DNA of 64,000 bases, from the NCBI RefSeq assembly GCF_002741075.1, contig NZ_CP016634.1:5136501-5200500 (forward strand), in the 5' to 3' direction. The notes below the pieces were generated by a model. That model had not been told where the DNA came from, made no database searches, and worked only from the letters and a program-made list of their open reading frames with translations. The position numbers were made by a program, and so were the translations under genes. This document shows, piece after piece, positions 57,913 to 64,000 of this stretch (within the stretch, counting starts at the first letter, position 1; each line of letters starts with the position of its first letter). This stretch comes from Pseudomonas putida (GTDB taxonomy: Bacteria > Pseudomonadota > Gammaproteobacteria > Pseudomonadales > Pseudomonadaceae).

Positions 57913-57940
57913 AACCCAGCAGCACACTAGCTGCTGGGTT
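57913..57940 (-). promoter_or_regulatory. Hairpin between rpmJ and rpsM
   Basis: AACCCAGCAG and CTGCTGGGTT pair perfectly over 10 bp around an 8-base loop. The following transcribed bases are GATTATTCG, not a U tract, so it is more likely a processing, attenuation or S4-control element in the rpsM leader than a full terminator. Confidence 0.5.
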
Positions 57941-57957
57941 TGAAGCGCGGATCACAC

Positions 57958-58074
57958 TCAGCCTTGGCGCTGCTTGTGACGCGGTTCCGCGCTGCAGATC
58001 ACGCGCACGATACCTTCGCGACGAATGATCTTGCAGTTGCGGCACAGCTTTTTCACCGATGCACGAACTTTCAT
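57958..58074 (-). CDS. rpmJ: 50S ribosomal protein L36, zinc (C+) form
   Basis: A 38-residue L36, [20 protein letters not shown] onward. The zinc ligands Cys11, Cys14, Cys27 and His33 are intact, so this is the zinc-containing form. It lies between secY (28 bp) and rpsM. Pseudomonads often carry a second, zinc-free L36 under Zur control elsewhere in the genome. Confidence 0.95.
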   Translation of the reverse strand: MKVRASVKKLCRNCKIIRREGIVRVICSAEPRHKQRQG

Positions 58075-58102
58075 TACCGACTCCTCGAACCTTAGGGGAC
58101 TA

Positions 58103-59434
58103 TCAGCGCAGCAGACCGCTGCCACCGTAGCCTTTCAGGTTGGCTTTCTTCATCAGGGATTCGTACTGGTGCGAAACGAGGTGCGATTGTACTTGGGACA
58201 TGAAGTCCATCACAACCACTACCACAATCAGCAACGAGGTCCCGCCAAGGTAGAACGGCACGTTTGCTGCCACCACCAGGAACTGGGGCAGAAGGCAGAC
58301 GGCCATCATGTAAAGAGCACCGAACATAGTCAGACGAGTCAGAACGCCATCGATATAGCGCGCAGACTGCTCACCAGGACGGATACCCGGAATAAAGGCA
58401 CCGGACTTCTTCAGGTTTTCCGCTACGTCTTTCGGGTTGAACATCAACGCTGTGTAGAAGAAGCAGAAGAAAATGATCCCCGCACTAAACAGCAGAATGT
58501 TCAACGGCTGACCAGGAGCGATCGACTGCGAGATGTCCTGCAGCCAGCCCATACCCTCGGACTGACCGAACCAGGCACCCAGCGAAGCCGGGAACAGCAA
58601 AATGCTGCTGGCAAAAATAGCCGGGATAACCCCCGCCATGTTTACCTTGAGCGGCAAGTGGCTGGTCTGCGCAGCAAAGACCTTACGGCCCTGCTGACGC
58701 TTGGCGTAGTGAACGGCGATACGACGCTGACCACGCTCAATGAACACCACAAAGCCGATAATCGCTACTGCAAGCAAACCGATAGCGACCAGGGCGAAGA
58801 TGTTGATATCGCCTGTACGCGCAGACTCGAAAGACTGCCCGATTGCTCTCGGAAGACCGGCAACGATACCTGCGAAGATCAACATCGAGATACCGTTGCC
58901 CACACCGCGCTCGGTGATCTGCTCGCCCAGCCACATCATGAACATCGCACCGGCCACGAAAGTGGCTACAGCGACAACATAGAAGCTCAGACCAACAGAA
59001 AACGCCACGCCCTGGTTGGCCAGGCCAATGGACATGCCAATGGCTTGAACCAGTGCCAGGATAACGGTGCCGTAGCGGGTGTACTGGCTGATCTTGCGAC
59101 GGCCAGCTTCACCTTCCTTCTTCAACTGCTCCAGTTGTGGGCTGACAGCGGTCATGAGCTGCATGATGATCGATGCCGAGATGTACGGCATGATCCCCAG
59201 TGCAAAAATGCTCATGCGCTCCAGCGCACCACCGGAAAACATGTTGAACAAGCTAAGAATGGTCCCCTCATTCTGCCGAAACAGATCCGCCAGACGGTCC
59301 GGATTGATGCCAGGCACCGGGATATGCGCGCCGATCCGATAGACGATGATCGCCATGAACAGAAAGCGCAGACGAGCCCAGAGTTCCGACATCCCGCCCT
59401 TACCGAGCGAAGAGAGAGCACCTTGCTTAGCCAT
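58103..59434 (-). CDS. secY: Protein translocase subunit SecY
   Basis: A 443-residue channel subunit of the SecYEG translocon with ten transmembrane helices. [37 protein letters not shown] and the loop with [30 protein letters not shown] are diagnostic. Its start directly follows rplO with no intergenic base. Confidence 0.98.
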   Translation of the reverse strand: MAKQGALSSLGKGGMSELWARLRFLFMAIIVYRIGAHIPVPGINPDRLADLFRQNEGTILSLFNMFSGGALERMSIFALGIMPYISASIIMQLMTAVSPQLEQLKKEGEAGRRKISQYTRYGTVILALVQAIGMSIGLANQGVAFSVGLSFYVVAVATFVAGAMFMMWLGEQITERGVGNGISMLIFAGIVAGLPRAIGQSFESARTGDINIFALVAIGLLAVAIIGFVVFIERGQRRIAVHYAKRQQGRKVFAAQTSHLPLKVNMAGVIPAIFASSILLFPASLGAWFGQSEGMGWLQDISQSIAPGQPLNILLFSAGIIFFCFFYTALMFNPKDVAENLKKSGAFIPGIRPGEQSARYIDGVLTRLTMFGALYMMAVCLLPQFLVVAANVPFYLGGTSLLIVVVVVMDFMSQVQSHLVSHQYESLMKKANLKGYGGSGLLR

Positions 59435-59869
59435 TTATTCCTCGAACTTGCCGCCAGCTGCTTCGATAGCCGCACGCGCACCCTTGGTGGCTGCGATACC
59501 CTTGATGGTGACTGCGCGAGTGACTTCGCCCGACAGCATGATTTTCACACGCTGTACGTTCTGACCGATCACGTTGGCATCCTTCAGGGATTGCACGGAG
59601 ATCACGTCGCCTTCCACTTTAGCCAGCTCGGACAGACGCACTTCAGCGCGGTCCATGGCTTTCAGGGAAACGAAGCCGAACTTCGGCAGACGACGGTGCA
59701 GCGGCTGTTGACCGCCTTCGAAGCCCGGAGCGATCGAACCACCGGAACGGGAGGTCTGACCTTTGTGGCCGCGGCCACCGGTCTTGCCCAAACCGCTACC
59801 GATACCACGACCCGGACGATGCTTCTCGCGACGGGAACCCGGCGCTGGACTCAGATCATTGAGTTTCAT
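59435..59869 (-). CDS. rplO: 50S ribosomal protein L15
   Basis: A 144-residue L15 with the Gly/Arg-rich N-terminal extension ([23 protein letters not shown]) that threads into 23S rRNA, and a globular C-terminal domain. It lies 3 bp after rpmD and abuts secY. Confidence 0.98.
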   Translation of the reverse strand: MKLNDLSPAPGSRREKHRPGRGIGSGLGKTGGRGHKGQTSRSGGSIAPGFEGGQQPLHRRLPKFGFVSLKAMDRAEVRLSELAKVEGDVISVQSLKDANVIGQNVQRVKIMLSGEVTRAVTIKGIAATKGARAAIEAAGGKFEE

Positions 59870-59872
59870 CGA

Positions 59873-60049
59873 TTAACCCTCGACGCGCAGCATGTAGTAA
59901 GCCTTGTTGATCATCCCGCGGTTCTCGGGAGTATCCTGGACTTCTACAGTGTGACCGATGCGACGCAGACCCAGACCCTTAACGCACAGTTTGTGGTTAG
60001 GCAGACGGCCGGCGGTGCTTTTGATCAGCGTTACTTTTACGGTTGCCAT
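59873..60049 (-). CDS. rpmD: 50S ribosomal protein L30
   Basis: A 58-residue L30 ([20 protein letters not shown], then [20 protein letters not shown]) between rpsE and rplO, with 2-3 bp gaps. Short genes like this are missed by length-limited scans. Confidence 0.96.
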   Translation of the reverse strand: MATVKVTLIKSTAGRLPNHKLCVKGLGLRRIGHTVEVQDTPENRGMINKAYYMLRVEG

Positions 60050-60051
60050 GA

Positions 60052-60552
60052 TCAGATGATCTCCTCAACGCTCTTGCCGCGCTTGGCAGCAATGGACTCA
60101 GGAGATTGCATGGCTTTCAGACCCTTGAAGGTGGCGTAAACCACGTTCACTGGGTTGGTCGAACCGTAGCACTTGGCCAGAACGTTCTGGACACCAGCAA
60201 CTTCCAGGACAGCACGCATTGCGCCGCCGGCGATGATACCGGTACCTTCCGAGGCAGGCTGCATGTATACCTTCGAGGCGCCGTGGGCAGCCTTGGTGGC
60301 GTACTGCAGGGTGGTGCCCTTCAGATCTACCTGAATCATGTTGCGACGGGCAGCTTCCATGGCTTTCTGAATCGCGGCTGGTACTTCGCGCGACTTGCCA
60401 CGGCCGAAGCCGACACGGCCCTTGCCATCACCTACCACGGTCAGCGCGGTGAAGGTGAAGATACGGCCGCCTTTGACGGTTTTTGCAACGCGGTTAACTT
60501 GAACCAGCTTCTCGATGTAGCCTTCGTCGCGCTTTTGGTCGTTATTTGCCAT
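60052..60552 (-). CDS. rpsE: 30S ribosomal protein S5
   Basis: A 166-residue S5, important for decoding accuracy and the site of spectinomycin-resistance changes in the loop around [44 protein letters not shown] is typical. No obvious altered residue in the loop. Confidence 0.98.
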   Translation of the reverse strand: MANNDQKRDEGYIEKLVQVNRVAKTVKGGRIFTFTALTVVGDGKGRVGFGRGKSREVPAAIQKAMEAARRNMIQVDLKGTTLQYATKAAHGASKVYMQPASEGTGIIAGGAMRAVLEVAGVQNVLAKCYGSTNPVNVVYATFKGLKAMQSPESIAAKRGKSVEEII

Positions 60553-60555
60553 AAC

Positions 60556-60906
60556 TTAGAACTCCAGCCCGCCTTCACGAGCAGCATCAGCCAGCGCCTT
60601 GACGCGGCCGTGGTACTTGAAGCCAGAACGGTCGAAAGCAACTTGAGAAACGCCGGCGGCTTTCGCGCGCTCAGCTACCAGCTTGCCAACCTTAGTGGCC
60701 GCGTCGATGTTGCCGGTGGCGCCATCACGCAGTTCTTTGTCCAAGGTAGAGGCGCTTGCCAGAACCTTGCTGCCGTCGGCCGAAATGACCTGGGCGTAGA
60801 TGTGCTGCGAGGAGCGGAACACGCAGAGACGCACGGCTTCGAGCTCGTGCATTTTCAGGCGTGCTTTGCGAGCGCGACGCAGTCGAGTAACTTTTTTGTC
60901 GGTCAT
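60556..60906 (-). CDS. rplR: 50S ribosomal protein L18
   Basis: A 116-residue L18, a 5S rRNA-binding protein ([59 protein letters not shown]). It lies 3 bp from rpsE and 10 bp from rplF. Confidence 0.98.
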   Translation of the reverse strand: MTDKKVTRLRRARKARLKMHELEAVRLCVFRSSQHIYAQVISADGSKVLASASTLDKELRDGATGNIDAATKVGKLVAERAKAAGVSQVAFDRSGFKYHGRVKALADAAREGGLEF

Positions 60907-60916
60907 TTGCTAGGCC

Positions 60917-61450
60917 CTACTTCTTCTTGGCTTCTTTACGACGGACTACTTCGTCCGCGTAACGCACACCCTTGCCTTTGTAAGGCTCTGGCGGACGGAA
61001 GTCGCGGATTTCAGCGGCCACCTGACCAACCAGCTGCTTGTCGATACCCTTGATCAGGATGTCGGTCTGGCTGGGAGTTTCAGCGGTGATGCCGGCTGGC
61101 AGTTCGTAGTCCACTGGGTGCGAGAAGCCCAGAGCCAGGTTCAGGACGGTGCCTTTGGCCTGTGCTTTGTAACCAACACCGATCAGCTGGAGCTTGCGCT
61201 CGAAGCCTTGGCTTACGCCCTGAACCATGTTGTTGACCAGAGCACGGGTGGTACCGGCCATGGCGCGGGCTTGCTGGTCACCGTTGCGAGCGGCGAAACG
61301 CAGCTCACCAGACTCTTCGGTAACTTCAACAGACGAGTGAACGTTCAGTTCGAGAGTGCCTTTGGCACCCTTAACCGAAAGCTGTTGGCCGGCGAATTTG
61401 ACTTCGACGCCAGCTGGCAGCTTAACGGGGTTCTTAGCGACGCGAGACAT
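60917..61450 (-). CDS. rplF: 50S ribosomal protein L6
   Basis: A 177-residue L6 with two tandem homologous domains, located near the factor-binding site. [17 protein letters not shown] and the C-terminal [26 protein letters not shown] are diagnostic. Confidence 0.98.
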   Translation of the reverse strand: MSRVAKNPVKLPAGVEVKFAGQQLSVKGAKGTLELNVHSSVEVTEESGELRFAARNGDQQARAMAGTTRALVNNMVQGVSQGFERKLQLIGVGYKAQAKGTVLNLALGFSHPVDYELPAGITAETPSQTDILIKGIDKQLVGQVAAEIRDFRPPEPYKGKGVRYADEVVRRKEAKKK

Positions 61451-61462
61451 GCCTATCTCCCC

Positions 61463-61855
61463 TTAGAACACTGTGCACAGAACTTCGCCGCCGACACCGG
61501 CAGCGCGCGCAGCGCGATCAGTCATCACACCTTTGTTGGTGGAGACGATAGACACGCCCAGGCCGCCACGTACTTTCGGCAGCTCTGCGACGGACTTGTA
61601 CTGGCGCAGGCCTGGACGGCTGGAGCGCTTCAGTTCCTCGATGACCGGACGGCCTTCGAAGTACTTCAGTTCGATCGACAGGGAAGGCTTGGCCTCACCA
61701 GTTACCTGGTAGCCAGCGATGTAACCTTCGTCCTTCAGAACTTTGGCAACCGCGACCTTCAGGGTGGAGGAAGGCATGCTTACGACGGACTTTTCAGCCA
61801 TCTGGGCATTACGGATGCGAGTTAGCATGTCCGCTAACGGGTCCTGCATACTCAT
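61463..61855 (-). CDS. rpsH: 30S ribosomal protein S8
   Basis: A 130-residue S8, a central-domain assembly protein and, in E. coli, the translational repressor of the spc operon. [20 protein letters not shown] and [22 protein letters not shown] are typical. CAGGAG lies 10 bp before the ATG. The 209-bp gap before it is unusual and contains hairpins. Confidence 0.98.
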   Translation of the reverse strand: MSMQDPLADMLTRIRNAQMAEKSVVSMPSSTLKVAVAKVLKDEGYIAGYQVTGEAKPSLSIELKYFEGRPVIEELKRSSRPGLRQYKSVAELPKVRGGLGVSIVSTNKGVMTDRAARAAGVGGEVLCTVF

Positions 61856-61933
61856 GGGCTAGATGCTCCTGATACAAGAATTATTAGCCTTGCGGCTATC
61901 ACAACCACCCGAGCGGGCAGGGTAAAAAACCCA

Positions 61934-62000
61934 GGCTCAGGTGAGCCGGTCATTCTAGACACAAGGCAGAAACGAAACAAGCCCCATGAAGGGGCTTGTT
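61934..62000 (-). terminator. Terminator-like hairpins in the rpsN-rpsH gap
   Basis: On the minus strand two hairpins follow rpsN. The first pairs AACAAGCCCC with GGGGCTTGTT (61976-62000) and runs into TTCGTTTC. The second is GGCTCA-CC-TGAGCC (61947-61934), followed by TGGGTTTTTT. The second is close to a rho-independent terminator. The remainder of the gap down to rpsH carries a TAGCC-GCAA-GGCTA hairpin with a tetraloop. Confidence 0.55.
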
Positions 62001-62064
62001 TGTTGGCGAGCTTACCGACGGTCGGAAGATCACTCCCCTTCCGCCGGCTCTACACCTGCAGCGA

Positions 62065-62370
62065 TTACCAGGAGGCCTTGACCAGACCTGGAACATCACC
62101 ACGCATTGCAGCTTGACGCAGCATGTTACGGCCCAGGCCGAACTTACGGTATACACCGTGAGGACGACCGGTCAGGCGGCAACGGTTACGCAGGCGCGAG
62201 GCGCTGGCGTCACGTGGCTGCTTCTGCAGAGCGACTACGGCAGCGAAACGCTCTTCAGGAGAGGCGTTCAGGTTGACGATGGTCGCTTTCAGCTCAGCAC
62301 GCTTCTTAGCGTACTTAGCTACCGTGAGCTGACGCTTCAGCTCGCGGTTCTTCATGCTCTTCTTGGCCAT
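62065..62370 (-). CDS. rpsN: 30S ribosomal protein S14, zinc-free form
   Basis: A 101-residue S14 of the long, cysteine-poor (C-) type. [20 protein letters not shown] is the standard N terminus, and [30 protein letters not shown] replaces the zinc-binding CxxC arrangement. The frame is open to 62436, but the ATG at 62370 is right for the family. Confidence 0.97.
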   Translation of the reverse strand: MAKKSMKNRELKRQLTVAKYAKKRAELKATIVNLNASPEERFAAVVALQKQPRDASASRLRNRCRLTGRPHGVYRKFGLGRNMLRQAAMRGDVPGLVKASW

Positions 62371-62383
62371 TTTCCTACTCCAA

Positions 62384-62923
62384 TCAGTTGCGGAACGGGA
62401 ATTTGAAAGCACGCAGCAGGGCGCGACCTTCGTCATCCGTACGAGCAGTGGTGGTCAGGGTGATGTCCAGACCGCGCAGAGCATCGATCTTGTCGTAGTC
62501 GATTTCCGGGAAGATGATCTGCTCTTTCACACCCATGCTGTAGTTGCCACGGCCATCGAAGGACTTGGCATTCAGGCCGCGGAAGTCGCGAACCCGAGGC
62601 AGGGAGATCGCCAGCAGGCGGTCCAGGAATTCGTACATACGATCACGGCGCAGGGTTACCTTGACGCCAATCGGCCAACCTTCACGAACCTTGAAACCCG
62701 CAATCGACTTGCGAGCGAAAGTCACAACGGCTTTTTGGCCGGTGATCTTTTCCAGGTCGGCAACGGCGTTTTCGATGACTTTCTTGTCACCGACCGCTTC
62801 GCCCAGACCCATGTTCAGGGTGATCTTGGTTACGCGAGGAACTTCCATCACGTTCGCCAGCTTAAGTTCTTCCTTAAGCTTGGGAGCGATTTCGTTCCGG
62901 TAAATCTCTTTCAGTCGTGCCAT
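62384..62923 (-). CDS. rplE: 50S ribosomal protein L5
   Basis: A 179-residue L5, a 5S rRNA- and P-site tRNA-contacting protein. [32 protein letters not shown] and [23 protein letters not shown] are conserved. Confidence 0.98.
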   Translation of the reverse strand: MARLKEIYRNEIAPKLKEELKLANVMEVPRVTKITLNMGLGEAVGDKKVIENAVADLEKITGQKAVVTFARKSIAGFKVREGWPIGVKVTLRRDRMYEFLDRLLAISLPRVRDFRGLNAKSFDGRGNYSMGVKEQIIFPEIDYDKIDALRGLDITLTTTARTDDEGRALLRAFKFPFRN

Positions 62924-62943
62924 TGTCTTCTACCTAGCAGTGT

Positions 62944-63258
62944 TCAAGCATCAACCGCTTTCTGGGTCGACTTGAAGACACGAATTTTCTTGCCGTCTTC
63001 AACCTTGAAGCCAACGCGGTCAGCCTTGTTGGTTTCACCATTGAAAATGGCAACGTTGGAAGCGTGCAGAGGCGCTTCTTTTTCGACGATACCGCCCTGG
63101 ACGCCCGCCATCGGGTTAGGCTTGGTATGACGCTTGACCAGGTTGACACCACCAACAACCAGACGGTTGTCAGCGAGAACCTTCAGCACCTTACCGCGCT
63201 TACCTTTGTCCTTGCCGGCGATCACGATGATCTCGTCGTCACGACGAATCTTTTGCAT
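62944..63258 (-). CDS. rplX: 50S ribosomal protein L24
   Basis: A 104-residue L24, an early assembly initiator with a KOW motif ([23 protein letters not shown]) and [11 protein letters not shown]. It lies between rplN and rplE. Confidence 0.98.
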   Translation of the reverse strand: MQKIRRDDEIIVIAGKDKGKRGKVLKVLADNRLVVGGVNLVKRHTKPNPMAGVQGGIVEKEAPLHASNVAIFNGETNKADRVGFKVEDGKKIRVFKSTQKAVDA

Positions 63259-63269
63259 GTCGGATCTCC

Positions 63270-63638
63270 TTAGAGCACTTCAGGGGCGAGCGAGACGATC
63301 TTCATGAACTTCTCGGTACGAAGTTCACGGGTCACTGGCCCGAAGATGCGAGTGCCGATCGGCTCTTGCTTGGTGTTCAGCAGAACAGCAGCGTTGCCGT
63401 CGAAACGAATGATGGAACCGTCAGCGCGACGTACACCATGACGGGTACGAACGACAACGGCAGTCATCACCTGGCCTTTTTTGACCTTACCGCGCGGAAT
63501 TGCTTCCTTGACGGTAACTTTGATGATGTCACCGATACCGGCGTAACGGCGGTGGGAACCGCCGAGCACCTTGATGCACATGACGCGACGAGCGCCGCTG
63601 TTATCGGCCACATCGAGCATGGATTGAGTCTGAATCAT
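63270..63638 (-). CDS. rplN: 50S ribosomal protein L14
   Basis: A 122-residue L14 at the subunit interface. [28 protein letters not shown] and [11 protein letters not shown] are diagnostic. It lies 11 bp before rplX. Confidence 0.98.
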   Translation of the reverse strand: MIQTQSMLDVADNSGARRVMCIKVLGGSHRRYAGIGDIIKVTVKEAIPRGKVKKGQVMTAVVVRTRHGVRRADGSIIRFDGNAAVLLNTKQEPIGTRIFGPVTRELRTEKFMKIVSLAPEVL

Positions 63639-63661
63639 AAAATTTCTCCGACCCTTCGCCC

Positions 63662-63928
63662 TTAGACTTCAACAGCGCGTTCGATGACTTCAACCAGTGC
63701 CCAGGACTTGGTCTTGGCCAGCGGACGAGTTTCGCGGATGGAAACCTTGTCGCCGATCTTGCACTGATTGGTCTCGTCGTGCGCGTGCAGCTTAGTCGAA
63801 CGCTTAACGTATTTACCGTAGATCGGGTGCTTGACGCGACGCTCGATCAGAACGGTGATGGTCTTGTCCATTTTGTCGCTGACGACACGGCCAGTCAGCG
63901 TACGGACGGTTTTTTCAGCTTCAGCCAT
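63662..63928 (-). CDS. rpsQ: 30S ribosomal protein S17
   Basis: An 88-residue S17 with OB fold ([56 protein letters not shown]). I chose the ATG at 63928 (MAEAEKTV), 2 bp after the rpmC stop; an in-frame GTG at 63934 is also possible. Confidence 0.97.
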   Translation of the reverse strand: MAEAEKTVRTLTGRVVSDKMDKTITVLIERRVKHPIYGKYVKRSTKLHAHDETNQCKIGDKVSIRETRPLAKTKSWALVEVIERAVEV

Positions 63929-63930
63929 GA

Positions 63931-64000
63931 TCACTTACCTGCCTGCTGGTTGAGCACAGTTTTCACGCGAGCGATGTCACGCTTAACTTGCGAGAGCAGG
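63931..64000 (-). CDS. rpmC: 50S ribosomal protein L29, C-terminal part (cut by window edge)
   Basis: The last 22 residues of L29 are present ([20 protein letters not shown] then GK and TGA stop), the usual C-terminal helix of the protein. The rest lies beyond the end of the window. It precedes rpsQ by 2 bp, the conserved order. Confidence 0.93.
   Translation of the reverse strand, partial: LLSQVKRDIARVKTVLNQQAGK

Noticed and set aside
58025..60139. 704-codon plus-strand open frame across secY, rplO and rpmD
   Set aside because: Antisense to essential ribosomal genes, with shadow-type composition.

Overview
The window reads as a stretch of Pseudomonas chromosome, most probably from the P. 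putida group. This rests on high GC, dense co-oriented operons, several copies of the P. putida-type REP element (core CGCGGGTAAACCCGCTCC), and a gene order that matches, from memory and inverted, the P. putida KT2440 segment running from the ribosomal protein cluster past ppa. Nearly everything is housekeeping. I see no prophage, insertion sequence, integron or CRISPR array.

Layout. 1-3.5 kb: REP pair, DedA membrane protein, MtfA-type peptidase, ppa, and a possibly leaderless XRE/S24-like repressor followed by a possible small RNA. 3.5-5.7 kb: rtcB RNA ligase, and on the other strand an FMN riboswitch driving a stand-alone ribB. 5.8-9.5 kb: a three-gene MBOAT/SGNH/SGNH cassette that looks like an envelope or polysaccharide O-acetylation machine with unknown substrate. 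9.7-12.9 kb: xseB-ispA-dxs (isoprenoid supply). 13-16.7 kb: btuB receptor converging on ribA-orf-btuF. 16.8-23.6 kb: nrdR-ribD-ribE-ribBX-ribH-nusB-thiL-pgpA-solute-binding protein, a compact minus-strand operon. 23.6-25.7 kb: YbaY-type lipoprotein, a lysine-methyltransferase-like enzyme and a CnoX/YbbN thioredoxin.

26.2-29.4 kb holds a zinc-responsive operon (His-rich DUF2796 protein, ABC ATPase, FtsX-type permease, DUF3299) behind a Zur-like site. It is followed by oprG with an Anr/FNR box, a nucleotide-sugar epimerase/reductase pair, an HTH regulator, an alanine:cation symporter and asparaginase. 35.9-45.1 kb is a complete selenocysteine locus. It holds the formate dehydrogenase fdoG (in-frame UGA as Sec197, with an adjacent SECIS-like hairpin), fdoH, fdoI and fdhE, then selA, selB and the selC tRNA, all on the minus strand. 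45.2-47.7 kb: a YdfG-type dehydrogenase divergent from a MocR regulator, with a perfect 30-bp inverted repeat between them. 47.7-54.8 kb: ssb, a YajR-like MFS transporter, uvrA, ftnA (ferritin lacking the haem Met) and katA.

54.9-64 kb is the spc/alpha ribosomal protein block from rpmC (cut by the window edge) to rplQ, including rpmJ and rpmD. It contains terminator-like hairpins in the 209-bp rpsN-rpsH gap.

Functional themes are riboflavin supply (ribA, two ribB-type proteins, ribD, ribE, ribH and an FMN riboswitch), metal handling (zinc operon, ferritin, cobalamin uptake), and selenium-dependent formate oxidation with its dedicated translation machinery.
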